Positions 23,082 through 31,429 of a DNA stretch of 41,550 bases are shown one piece after another (position 1 is the stretch's first letter; every line of letters begins with the position of its first letter). Made by a program: the position numbers and the translations under genes. The notes under the pieces were generated by a model. It searched no databases. It worked only from the letters and a program-made list of their open reading frames with translations, and was not told the origin of the DNA. The DNA is taken from positions 1-41,550 of the forward strand of contig JAEDNI010000012.1 of the NCBI GenBank assembly GCA_016302585.1. The letters are read 5' to 3'. Source of the DNA: Paludibacteraceae bacterium (lineage in GTDB: Bacteria; Bacteroidota; Bacteroidia; Bacteroidales; Paludibacteraceae).

Positions 23082-23847
23082 AAGCGCTGATAATGACATC
23101 GTAACCTTTGGCGATGAGCGGAGCAGCAATGGCCTCCATTTTTTCGCGAGATATCTTCTCTAAGTTTTCCTCCGGCGTCTTGCGGTCGATGACATATATC
23201 ATGATCTGCTTCGGATGCAGGATATCCACAGCCTCATACCACTTAACTAACTCTAGACTCTTAGTATTGTCTAGGATTAGTCCGTTGTGAGTGCCTTTAA
23301 GGAAGCAGGTTTGTAGCGTAAAATCGCCATTGAACTGACTCAGCCATTGAATAATGGTCTCCACGTTCAAGTGCTCATTGACCGGCAGGTCGATGCGACG
23401 CATCATCTCGTCGGTAGCGGCATCGAGTTTGAGAATACGATTGTCGCAAAGACGCAGCGCTTCCACTACGTCGGGACGCCCCAGTTGGGTGGAGTTCGAG
23501 AGCACCGATACCTTAGCCGTCGGACAATAGCGGTCTCGTAACGCACAGGTATCTTGGATGATGCCTAAGAACTCAGGATGGAGGGTCGGTTCACCATTGC
23601 CGCTGAAGGTAATCACATCAATAGTCGAAAGTCGAAAGTCGAAAGTTGATAGTTTCTCTTCCAGCGCGGCTTTAACCTCTTCGCGAGTCGGCAACACAGG
23701 ATGCGCAATGGGGGTATTCCATCCGCACTCGCAGTACACACAATTAAAGGTGCACAGTTTATGATCCAATGGCATTAACTCGATGCCTAAACTGGTACCG
23801 AGTCTTCTGCTATGAATAGGACCATATATGATGCTTTGGAAAAGCAT
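23080..23847 (-). CDS. Radical SAM protein (COG0731/Tyw1-like group)
   Basis: 255-aa radical SAM enzyme. The N-terminus has the SRRLGTSLGIELMP sequence typical of this group, then the cluster motif CTFNCVYC (CX3CX2C) that binds the [4Fe-4S] cluster cleaving SAM, and ITFSGNGEPTLHPEF, the group's GNGEPT signature. The fold covers most of the protein; there is no C-terminal wyosine domain visible, so a tRNA role is not implied. Function of this short form is not established. A heptamer array encodes the loop LSTFDFRLSTID directly before the GNGEPT strand. It lies 17 bp after dnaG. Confidence 0.85.
   Translation of the reverse strand: MLFQSIIYGPIHSRRLGTSLGIELMPLDHKLCTFNCVYCECGWNTPIAHPVLPTREEVKAALEEKLSTFDFRLSTIDVITFSGNGEPTLHPEFLGIIQDTCALRDRYCPTAKVSVLSNSTQLGRPDVVEALRLCDNRILKLDAATDEMMRRIDLPVNEHLNVETIIQWLSQFNGDFTLQTCFLKGTHNGLILDNTKSLELVKWYEAVDILHPKQIMIYVIDRKTPEENLEKISREKMEAIAAPLIAKGYDVIISA
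23623..23650. repeat. Heptamer array (agtcgaa x3 + agttgat) inside the radical SAM gene
   Basis: Three perfect units and one variant lie in frame. They encode the STFDFRLST loop ahead of the conserved SGNGEPT strand. Unit family shared with the porX array in reverse coding orientation. Confidence 0.9.
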
Positions 23848-23864
23848 ATCGGTGATTTGTGATT

Positions 23865-25838
23865 TTAGACGTTTATAACCCGATTACCAAGGAGTTTACA
23901 AAGGTCATTGCGGGCTTGCAGCAATTGTGGTTGATAGGCCAGTAACTGCATCTGTCTATCCCAGTTTCCGCTTGCCTGCGCTTCTTTGAGATTTTGCTCC
24001 AATTCTTCTATCTGCTGGTTAATAACAGTCAGTTTAATCTCATAAAGGAACTGCGTCACCAGTTCGCCTAACCTACCTTCGTGATTGAAACTGGCATACT
24101 GATATTTCTCTGCAATCATATCGATGGCCAGTGCACTGATGGCTGGGTCGGGATGGAACTTAAAGAAGTCCTCAGCCTTAAAGCCTTCATCCTTACAATG
24201 CCGTTTGAATTCGTCGATGATAGCCTGATAAACCGGCTCCGGTGCTTTGATCTCATCTTCCTCTATGGTATAGATGATGATTTCGCCGATGGAGTAGATC
24301 GTGTCGCCCACTTGAATCGGTCGTTCTCCATAGCGCACAACAAGTTGCATCAGGTTATAGAAGTTCTGCTTCAATTGACGAGGAAGGACCTGGTCTAAGA
24401 ATTGAAAACTGATAACATTTTCTTGTTTTGGTTCTTCGGGAGCCGATGAAACAGATTGTATATTTTCTTCTTTATGCACTTCTCCATTTTCCTGACGTTT
24501 TTTTTCTTCTGCAAATCTTTTGCGCAGGGTATCAGTGCCTCGTACCAAACTTTGTTCATCCACATTGAGTTGCATAGAACAATCCCGAATGTAATTTCTC
24601 CGAGCAATAATATCAGGGATAACGGATATGGAACGTGCAATTTCATTGACAAGTTCTATTCGTTTTTGTGAGTCTTGTCCTGCTTCCTTGCTCAGTAGTG
24701 CCATCTTAAAGCGAATAAAGTCCGTCTGATGTTCCTCGATATACTGAATAAACTCGGTGGAATCGTGACTTTGTGCGAAGCTATCCGGATCTTCTCCATC
24801 CGGCAGAAGTACTACTTTCACATTAAATCCTTCTTCCAGGAACATATCTATTCCTCGTAAAGCGGCATGGATTCCGGCCGCATCGCCGTCATAGAGCACA
24901 GTGATATTCGAGGTGAAGCGCTGGATGAGTCGGATCTGCGGTTTGGTCAACGCTGTACCGCCACTGGCTACGACGTTCTCAATACCGGATTGGAACATCG
25001 AAATCACGTCCATTTGACCCTCTACCAAATAACAGCGATCCGCACGACTGATGGCTTGTTTGGCTTGGAAGAGACCGTATAACTCATTCGTCTTGGAGTA
25101 GATGAGACTATCCGGCGAATTGACGTATTTACCTACGTTGTCTTTCTTCTTCAGGATACGTCCGGCAAAAGCGACGGGCTTACCGCTGACGGTGAAGATA
25201 GGGAACATCACGCGGTCACGAAAACGATCGTAGATACGGCCATCTTCACTCTTGCCGACCACACCTACACCGATCTTCGTATCTACATCATTGAGAATAA
25301 AACGTTCGCTGAAGCCTTTTTTCTTCAATGCCGCCGCTAAGGGACTTCCTTGATCAGGCGAATAGCCCAATTGGTATTTGCGAATGATATCATCGCGCAG
25401 ACCTCTCTCCCGGAAATAACTGAGTCCGATGGCTTGGCCTTCTTTGGTCTCCCATAACTGCTCCTGAAACCATTTATTGGCGAAGTCATTGACCACAAAC
25501 ATCGACTCGCGATCATCTTGGCGCTGCTGTTCTTCTGCTGTCATCTGTCGCTCCGGCACCTCGATATGGTATTTCTTACCCAACTGCTTGATGGCGTCCG
25601 CAAAACTGCATTGTTCCATTGCCATCACAAAGCCTACGGCATTACCGCTCACACCACAACCGAAGCATTTATAGATACCTTTCGAAGGACTGACGGTGAA
25701 AGAACCGGTCTTCTCGTTATGGAAAGGACATAGACCAATGAGGTTAGCACCTCGCTTGCGCAAGGTGACATAGTCGCTCACCACTTCTTCTATCTTAGCC
25801 GCAGAAAAGATATGCTCTATGACGTCTCTTGGAATCAT
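23865..25838 (-). CDS. dnaG: DNA primase
   Basis: Synthesises RNA primers for replication. The 657-aa protein starts MIPRDVIEHIFSAAKIEEVV and has the CHC2 zinc finger at about residues 37-61 (LCPFHNEKTG and YKCFGCG). The RNA polymerase core follows, with the TOPRIM domain showing YLVEGQMDVI and VLYDGDAAG with metal-binding Asp residues. A low-complexity linker (about 440-475, Glu/Lys/Gln-rich) precedes the C-terminal helicase-interaction region, ending in a helical segment (INQQIEELEQNLKEAQASG). It lies 2 bp after the outer-membrane barrel gene in the same run. Identification is secure. Confidence 0.97.
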   Translation of the reverse strand: MIPRDVIEHIFSAAKIEEVVSDYVTLRKRGANLIGLCPFHNEKTGSFTVSPSKGIYKCFGCGVSGNAVGFVMAMEQCSFADAIKQLGKKYHIEVPERQMTAEEQQRQDDRESMFVVNDFANKWFQEQLWETKEGQAIGLSYFRERGLRDDIIRKYQLGYSPDQGSPLAAALKKKGFSERFILNDVDTKIGVGVVGKSEDGRIYDRFRDRVMFPIFTVSGKPVAFAGRILKKKDNVGKYVNSPDSLIYSKTNELYGLFQAKQAISRADRCYLVEGQMDVISMFQSGIENVVASGGTALTKPQIRLIQRFTSNITVLYDGDAAGIHAALRGIDMFLEEGFNVKVVLLPDGEDPDSFAQSHDSTEFIQYIEEHQTDFIRFKMALLSKEAGQDSQKRIELVNEIARSISVIPDIIARRNYIRDCSMQLNVDEQSLVRGTDTLRKRFAEEKKRQENGEVHKEENIQSVSSAPEEPKQENVISFQFLDQVLPRQLKQNFYNLMQLVVRYGERPIQVGDTIYSIGEIIIYTIEEDEIKAPEPVYQAIIDEFKRHCKDEGFKAEDFFKFHPDPAISALAIDMIAEKYQYASFNHEGRLGELVTQFLYEIKLTVINQQIEELEQNLKEAQASGNWDRQMQLLAYQPQLLQARNDLCKLLGNRVINV

Positions 25839-25840
25839 TC

Positions 25841-26605
25841 TTAATCCTTATACCAGAGATATACACCGATTTTAATGTTCCATTGGTCGAGACGACCGCG
25901 GGTATATTGATCTTTAGGATTTCCGCCTCCGTCTACAAATTGACGATTTGCATACGGATTGATAATACCGAAGTCATAGCCGCCACGAAGGAAATACTGC
26001 TTGTATTGGAATCCGGCTCCTAAGCCCCAGGTGATATTCAAGCGCTTGAAATGGTTATTCTCCTCGTCGAGCCTTGAATAATCATCCTTGCTCGGGTCGT
26101 AGCCGTTACCATGCATGTAGTCGATCGGGCCTCCGTAGTCATTCTGCGTGTCCGTCCGCATATCCAGCGCCAGACCGCATTGGATGGTCGGACCCGTATA
26201 AAGCATCAGATAAGTCTCCTTCGCCACTTCGAACTTATATTGCCAATCCACGAATAACTCCAACTCATGATACGTGATCAATTGACGATTACGGGGATAG
26301 TCCGCTAAGGCACCTTTGGCTTTCCACCCGCTATTGGAGGCTGCGAAGGTATAATTGATACCGATCGAACTACCGAAGCCTGCTATATAACTGGCATCAT
26401 ACACCACACCTACCTTAAAGCCATTCAGTTTGGTGACCGAAGTAATGGAGTCTTTGGCATAATCCGGGTTGGAAGGCAGATTGATACGCAAGATAGGCTG
26501 TGCCCAGCCGATCTGCAATCCGAAGCCTTGTTTGGGTAAGCCCTGTTTGGCACTCGCGCTGATAGCGAAACCTATCAATAACAATGTTGCAAAAATCTTT
26601 TTCAT
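25841..26605 (-). CDS. Predicted outer-membrane beta-barrel protein
   Basis: 254-aa exported protein. Residues 1-19 form a signal peptide (MKKIFATLLLIGFAISASA). The rest alternates short amphipathic strands rich in Gly, Tyr and Trp (GFGLQIGWAQPIL, SIGINYTFAA, ELFVDWQYKFEV, WGLGAGFQYKQYFLRGGYDFGI) and ends in WNIKIGVYLWYKD, strongly suggesting an 8- to 10-stranded barrel of the general PorT/OmpA-like type. No specific function is recognised. The gene sits with no gap (1 bp) after the OstA-like gene and 2 bp before dnaG, among outer-membrane assembly genes, which suits an envelope role. Confidence 0.75.
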   Translation of the reverse strand: MKKIFATLLLIGFAISASAKQGLPKQGFGLQIGWAQPILRINLPSNPDYAKDSITSVTKLNGFKVGVVYDASYIAGFGSSIGINYTFAASNSGWKAKGALADYPRNRQLITYHELELFVDWQYKFEVAKETYLMLYTGPTIQCGLALDMRTDTQNDYGGPIDYMHGNGYDPSKDDYSRLDEENNHFKRLNITWGLGAGFQYKQYFLRGGYDFGIINPYANRQFVDGGGNPKDQYTRGRLDQWNIKIGVYLWYKD

Positions 26606-28162
26606 CTATCGTTCTTTTTTTAATTTCACTTTACGAAATACATCCATCGGGTCGAGAGGACGCACCTCTTCCGCCCAGAAGAAAAGCGCTAACCGATCTC
26701 CTCCGGCGGGCACTTGATCTAAGGGATAGAGCACCCCTGTTGTTTCGGCAGTAAACCGCATATGATGCACCTCTTGGTTCTCGACATACATGCGGATGAA
26801 ACTGCTGGCCGTTGTATTGACGCCTACATAATCGCCCTCTTTCTCTTTGGGATAGAATACCGTTAGGGCATTACCGTCCATATCCACTATCTTCACCTCG
26901 CCATCCTTCAGAAAGGCCGTAACGAGCTTGCCGCTCATTTGATTGAAATACTCATCTGTTTCCTGCATTACGCATAAGGCGCTGCCCGTTCCTACCGCAT
27001 GGTCTACGGCTCCATTCACGATATATACTACCATGCTATCGGCGGCTATCTGCTGATTCTCGCTCCAGCAGATAGGCTGGGTATAAAGATGCATGGTCGA
27101 GTCCGAACTGAGATAGACCAATGAGTCACAGGTCATCTGCATGTCATCGCGATAGACGCGTACACCGTAATGCGCCTGTACGCGACGATACGTACTATCC
27201 GAGTCCGGGTAGGGTTCCTCGCGTGTGTATAGCGTGTCCGCATGAATATACGCGGTGTGATCATCGTCACTCCAGTCCACCATCAATGCGCTGTCTGTTG
27301 CAAAACCAATACTGTTTTCTTCCCACATCTGGCCGTATTGACCGTATAGAGTGGCCTGTTGCGCACTATCGCGCATCTCCATATTCCCGATCACTTCACC
27401 AAAACCGATATTTTTGTCATAGTAGATCGTATCGCCTGTCAGGGTTCGCCCATTCGAATGATGAATAAACGATCGGTCCAATAGCATCGAGCGCTCATTG
27501 CTCGTGTTATACCATCCGAGAGAAGTGCGGATATCCGTCTCTTTCTCGTAGATGATATCAGTCGGGCTGATGAGATTGGCAATCTTCGTTTCCGTGTTAT
27601 ACAGCAGCGTATCACTCGTTAAGGTGAATTTCGGATTCACCAACACCACCTCCTCACTAAAGACGGCCTGTTTGGTATTCGGCCGATAGTTACCGCGAAC
27701 GGAAGTGAGGGTGTTCAACGAGTCTTTTACTTCGCCGTTATGGAAATAGTAAGCCACTCCTGCAGCGCGGTCGTAATTGAGACTGTCGGTAGTCAGTATC
27801 GTCGGGTTCTCATGTTTGCGGCCGTGAATCATCTTCACATGCCTGCGGAGCCGGGCTAACTTGGTGTTTCCGTCATAAAAAAGTTTATCGCCAAACCCCT
27901 GCAGTGTGTCGCCTTGCACAAACCGCACGTGGCCGAAGGCATCGATCGAATTGGTGTTCTCGTAGAAATAGGCGCTGTCGCAATACATCAAAGCTTCTTC
28001 ATGACGAAAAATCACATTTCCACGTAGAATCTGTGCATTGGCAATCCGTTCCTCATCAAAACTCAAGTTGTCCGCCCGCTCCAGATAAACCATCGTCTGA
28101 GCCATGGACAATGAGTATTGAAGAATGAACAGCAAAACTCCTATGAACCTCTCAACTTTCAA
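26606..28162 (-). CDS. OstA-like (LptA/LptD N-terminal-type) periplasmic protein
   Basis: 518-aa secreted protein with repeated OstA/LptA beta-jelly-roll sequence: LRGNVIFRHEEALMYCDSAYF, FGHVRFVQGDTLQGFGDKL, and further copies to about residue 400. These domains bind or ferry lipopolysaccharide in LptA and LptD, so a role in LPS transport is likely by homology. The start must be the TTG at 28162: an in-frame TAA lies two codons upstream, and the next ATG (MAQT, residue 20) would remove the signal peptide. That TTG is within a heptamer array. The gene lies between a SurA-type isomerase and a barrel protein, an outer-membrane biogenesis setting. Confidence 0.85.
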   Translation of the reverse strand: MKVERFIGVLLFILQYSLSMAQTMVYLERADNLSFDEERIANAQILRGNVIFRHEEALMYCDSAYFYENTNSIDAFGHVRFVQGDTLQGFGDKLFYDGNTKLARLRRHVKMIHGRKHENPTILTTDSLNYDRAAGVAYYFHNGEVKDSLNTLTSVRGNYRPNTKQAVFSEEVVLVNPKFTLTSDTLLYNTETKIANLISPTDIIYEKETDIRTSLGWYNTSNERSMLLDRSFIHHSNGRTLTGDTIYYDKNIGFGEVIGNMEMRDSAQQATLYGQYGQMWEENSIGFATDSALMVDWSDDDHTAYIHADTLYTREEPYPDSDSTYRRVQAHYGVRVYRDDMQMTCDSLVYLSSDSTMHLYTQPICWSENQQIAADSMVVYIVNGAVDHAVGTGSALCVMQETDEYFNQMSGKLVTAFLKDGEVKIVDMDGNALTVFYPKEKEGDYVGVNTTASSFIRMYVENQEVHHMRFTAETTGVLYPLDQVPAGGDRLALFFWAEEVRPLDPMDVFRKVKLKKER

Positions 28163-28183
28163 CTCTTAACTTTCAACTTTTAA
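28149..28183. repeat. Heptamer array (ctttcaa family x5) at SurA/OstA-like junction
   Basis: Units ctctcaa, ctttcaa, ctcttaa, ctttcaa, cttttaa. The array contains both the stop codon of the SurA-type gene (28182-28180) and the TTG start of the OstA-like gene (28162-28160). Same unit as at 9724-9758. Confidence 0.9.
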
Positions 28184-29520
28184 TGTACCCATCCGGGGAA
28201 TTCAAACTCGCAATTCTGCCACTCCGGATCGATTTGTATAAAGGTGGTTTTTTGTTTTTTGATAATCCAGTTATGAATAAAATCCTCGCTCAGTTTGGCT
28301 TCTAACATCGACTTGATTGCTTGGAAGTCGTCTGATAAATTCGCGCGGTGTACGTCTGTTTTCTTCTTCACTTTTACGATCGCGCATACCTCGCGGTTCT
28401 TGGTCTCGTCCATCATCACGAAAGGCTGCGAAACTTCGCCTTCCTTCAGCGCGTAGATCTGTTTCGCGATCTCCGGCGCCAGATCTTGGTATTCAAAACT
28501 ACTGCCTCCGGTGTTGGGATTAATCATCAATCCTCCGTTCATCACAGTGTTCTTGTCTTGCGAGAACTGAATGACCGCTTGCTCGAACTGCAGACTGTCA
28601 GCAGTTATCTGATGACGGATGCTATCCAGCCGCTCGATAGCTTTCACTTTATCCGTAGCACTGATGCGCGGACGAAGCAGAATATGACGGCAATTGATAC
28701 GCTCGCCTTTCTTCTCTACGAGTTGGATGATATGATAACCGTATTCGGTTTGCACGATACGACTCACCCGTTTCGGGTCATTGAGGTTGAATGCCACCTC
28801 TGCGAACTCCGGTACCAACTGACCTTTACCTACGAATCCTAACTCACCGCCGCGTTTCGCACTCTCCGTGTCCTCCGAATACAGACGGGCTAACATGCTG
28901 AAGTCCGCACTGCCGTTCTGTACGCGCTCCGTGAATTCGCGCAGGCGCTGCTTGATGCGCTCCGTCTCTTCAATCGGAACAGGAGGTTCGAAACTGATGA
29001 TCTGAACCTCTACCTGCGCCGGCATCATCGGCAGTGAGTCAATGGGCAGCGATTGATAGTAACGCCGGATCTCAGACGGAGTGGGTTTGATGTCGGCAGT
29101 CAGTTTGGCCTGCATCTGCTGAATGATCATCTGGTTGCGCACGCTGGTCATCATCTCCTCTCGAATCTCCGAACTGGTCTTACGGAAATACTCCTCCATC
29201 TTCTCTTTCGACCCGATCTGGTTGATGTAGTAGTTCAATCGCATATCCACCTGGTGACTCACGCTGGACTCATTCGCCTCCACGGAGTCCAAGGCTGCTT
29301 GGTGCAGGAAGAGTTTTTGGACGGCCATCTGCTCCGGGATATAACAATAGGGGTCACCGGGAATAGGTGTCCCTTCGTATAGGGCGCGCAAACGCTCTTC
29401 CTCTACTTCGCTACGTAAGATCGCCTCATCACCTACAACCCATATCACCTCGTCTATCACCCCCTGCGCACTCAGCGTGAGGCAGAATAGCAAACCCAAT
29501 AATATCGTTTTAGTTCTCAT
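28180..29520 (-). CDS. SurA-type periplasmic peptidylprolyl isomerase/chaperone
   Basis: 446-aa exported folding factor for outer-membrane proteins. Signal peptide residues 1-19 (ends LSAQG). A SurA N-terminal helical region covers about 20-165. Two parvulin (PpiC) domains follow: the first with FSMLARLYSEDTESAKRGGELGFVGKGQLVPEFAE and YGYHIIQLVEKKG (both quoted only in part), the second from INCRHILLRPR to about residue 390 with FSQDKNTVMNGGLM. The architecture equals SurA. The 5' end overlaps the upstream lipoprotein gene by 11 bp, indicating coupling. The neighbours (PpiC-like lipoprotein, OstA-like, barrel) fit one outer-membrane assembly operon. Confidence 0.92.
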   Translation of the reverse strand: MRTKTILLGLLFCLTLSAQGVIDEVIWVVGDEAILRSEVEEERLRALYEGTPIPGDPYCYIPEQMAVQKLFLHQAALDSVEANESSVSHQVDMRLNYYINQIGSKEKMEEYFRKTSSEIREEMMTSVRNQMIIQQMQAKLTADIKPTPSEIRRYYQSLPIDSLPMMPAQVEVQIISFEPPVPIEETERIKQRLREFTERVQNGSADFSMLARLYSEDTESAKRGGELGFVGKGQLVPEFAEVAFNLNDPKRVSRIVQTEYGYHIIQLVEKKGERINCRHILLRPRISATDKVKAIERLDSIRHQITADSLQFEQAVIQFSQDKNTVMNGGLMINPNTGGSSFEYQDLAPEIAKQIYALKEGEVSQPFVMMDETKNREVCAIVKVKKKTDVHRANLSDDFQAIKSMLEAKLSEDFIHNWIIKKQKTTFIQIDPEWQNCEFEFPGWVH

Positions 29521-30346
29521 AGAATTTTATTTTCTGTTCTTGAATAGCCTCGTTATACAGTTTCTCTCGTTCTTTTTGCAAGAAATCCACCTGGCGCTCA
29601 TGCAGCACCATCTTCTCAATCTGCGGACGGGCATACTCGATCGGCATTGCTGAGCCGCGTAAGTACTTATCCGTCACTTGCAGAATATACGTGTAGAGGG
29701 AATCGCTCATCTCCACTTGATCCTGGCTCTTCAGTTTATTCTCGATATCGCCGCGCTCAATAGGCATATGATTGAGCAGGTCGGTAGTCGTTAACCATTT
29801 ATAGTCAAATAGCTCATATCCGCTGGCATTCTGGTATGCGTATTTCTCGATGTTATCCATCTCTTGTTTACTCATCCAGCCGCGCAGTTTGGCGATATTA
29901 GGTGCATCATTCGGTACAACCACCAAGATACCGTGAATAATGCTCTCATCCAGTATAAATCGCTCGGACATCTGGGCGTAAATCTGTGCCACGGTTGTAT
30001 CCAATACGGTCTTGGACATATGACGCTCCACCAGGTATTCCTCATATGCATGCACGTACAGCGCGCGGCGATAATCTTCCACCATGCGCTCTATCTCGCT
30101 GTTCGCTTGCGCCTTGGCGTTGTCGTACAGCAGGATGTCCTTTGCCCACTGACTGATATATTGCTGCGTAACACGCAGACTGTCTTCACTGCTCAGTCCT
30201 AAGGTTAACGAGTCCAGGGTCGCACGGTATAAATAATGCCCATGTACCTCTACAGCCGCGCCGGACTGCTGTTTCTTCTCCAGCGCTTGACATCCGCACA
30301 ACAAAAAGCTTGCCAAGGCAAGGTATATAATCGGTTTATTTCTCAT
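29510..30346 (-). CDS. PpiC/SurA-related lipoprotein
   Basis: 278-aa lipoprotein from the ATG at 30346 (MRNKPIIYLALASFLLCGC, lipobox LCGC); the frame from 30409 crosses the promoter and is rejected. The mature part is helical and resembles the SurA N-terminal/foldase region (SLRVTQQYISQWAKDILLYDNA, EDYRRALYVHAYEEYLVERH), but I see no clear parvulin catalytic domain. In Bacteroidales a gene of this kind commonly precedes the SurA-type isomerase and is annotated as a peptidylprolyl isomerase. It is the first gene of the seven-gene run and shares a divergent promoter region with aroB. A chaperone role is inferred from context. Confidence 0.72.
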   Translation of the reverse strand: MRNKPIIYLALASFLLCGCQALEKKQQSGAAVEVHGHYLYRATLDSLTLGLSSEDSLRVTQQYISQWAKDILLYDNAKAQANSEIERMVEDYRRALYVHAYEEYLVERHMSKTVLDTTVAQIYAQMSERFILDESIIHGILVVVPNDAPNIAKLRGWMSKQEMDNIEKYAYQNASGYELFDYKWLTTTDLLNHMPIERGDIENKLKSQDQVEMSDSLYTYILQVTDKYLRGSAMPIEYARPQIEKMVLHERQVDFLQKEREKLYNEAIQEQKIKFYEN

Positions 30347-30354
30347 AACGGCCG

Positions 30355-30386
30355 CAAAGGTACAAAAAAATTTGCATATATACAAA
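30355..30386 (-). promoter_or_regulatory. Promoter of the PpiC-like lipoprotein operon
   Basis: Minus-strand TTTG (30386-30383) and TACCTTTG (30362-30355) are 20 nt apart. Its -33 element shares the near-palindrome TTTGCATATATACAAA (30371-30386) with the aroB promoter. Confidence 0.82.
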
Positions 30387-30402
30387 AATTTTTGTAATTT
30401 TG
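30371..30402 (+). promoter_or_regulatory. Promoter of aroB
   Basis: TTTG (30371-30374) and TAATTTTG (30395-30402) are 20 nt apart. The aroB ATG at 30411 is only 8 nt beyond the box, implying a leader of a few nucleotides. Confidence 0.82.
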
Positions 30403-30410
30403 CACGCAAA

Positions 30411-31427
30411 ATGAGTTGTGAAACCCTAAATAGTGCACTTTTACCCCATTTAGAGGGGGTGGAAAAGGACCAAATATGCGTAGTTGCGGATAAGTGTCTT
30501 ATCCGCCATCCTATGTGGACGGGTGCTCAAGCGCCTCATGAGTGGCCTGTTTTATGGCTTGAGGTGACGGAGGAAAATAAGTCGCTGGATACCGTTTCGC
30601 GTATTTGGGATTTTCTTTTTGAGCACGCTATCACGCGCCATGGTCTGCTGATCTGTATCGGAGGCGGGGCACTGACCGATATGGGTGGATTTGCGGCTGC
30701 CACGTATAAACGCGGGATGAACTATATCAACGTGCCTACGACCTTGCTGGCGATGATTGATGCCTCTTCAGGGGGAAAGACCGGAATTAACTACCGCGGT
30801 ATTAAGAATAGCATCGGCGCTTTTGCTGTTCCGCGTGCTACTGTTCTTTGTCCTGAATGGCTCACTACTTTGTCGCCTCAACAGTTTCTTAGCGGCTTCG
30901 CCGAGATGTTGAAGACGGGGCTGATTGACAGTTCTGCTTTGTGGAACAGCTTGCTGCAGTACGATCTTGACAAGATGGATACAACTTCGCTCTTTCCGCT
31001 AATAGCGGATTGTATGGCGGTCAAGCAGCGTATCGTAGCGCATGACCCGCAGGAAAACGGAATGCGGAAGGTGCTGAACTTCGGTCATACCTTCGGCCAT
31101 GCGTTGGAGCGGAAGATGCAGGTGCCACACGGCTATGCCGTGTTATACGGGATGATAGCAGAGCTATATCTCAGTGTGACACGCTTGAACTGCCCGCGTG
31201 AACTCTTGCAACAACTGACACGGCTCATGCTGCAGTATTATGGTAAGCCTGCATGTAAGTGCTCGGATAGAGACCAATTGCTGGCCTTGATGCGGCAGGA
31301 TAAGAAAAACGAACATGCGGTGGATATCAACTGTACCTTGCTGCAGGCAGTAGGGGCACCGCTTATCAATCAATCGATCGGTTCTTCGGATGCCAATGAG
31401 GCATTGGATTACCTCTTCTCTTTATAA
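30411..31427 (+). CDS. aroB: 3-dehydroquinate synthase
   Basis: Second enzyme of the shikimate pathway; NAD+- and metal-dependent cyclisation of DAHP. The start at 30411 gives 338 aa; a frame from 30372 would begin in the promoter. Motifs: ICIGGGALTDMGGFAA (NAD binding), PTTLLAMIDASSGGKTGIN (substrate loop), FAEMLKTGLI with a metal-ligand Glu, and NFGHTFGHALE with metal-ligand His. The protein is slightly shorter than E. coli AroB (362 aa), mostly at the N-terminus. It is followed after 2 bp by the nucleotidyltransferase gene, so the two are co-transcribed without an obvious metabolic link. Confidence 0.95.
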   Translation: MSCETLNSALLPHLEGVEKDQICVVADKCLIRHPMWTGAQAPHEWPVLWLEVTEENKSLDTVSRIWDFLFEHAITRHGLLICIGGGALTDMGGFAAATYKRGMNYINVPTTLLAMIDASSGGKTGINYRGIKNSIGAFAVPRATVLCPEWLTTLSPQQFLSGFAEMLKTGLIDSSALWNSLLQYDLDKMDTTSLFPLIADCMAVKQRIVAHDPQENGMRKVLNFGHTFGHALERKMQVPHGYAVLYGMIAELYLSVTRLNCPRELLQQLTRLMLQYYGKPACKCSDRDQLLALMRQDKKNEHAVDINCTLLQAVGAPLINQSIGSSDANEALDYLFSL

Positions 31428-31429
31428 CA

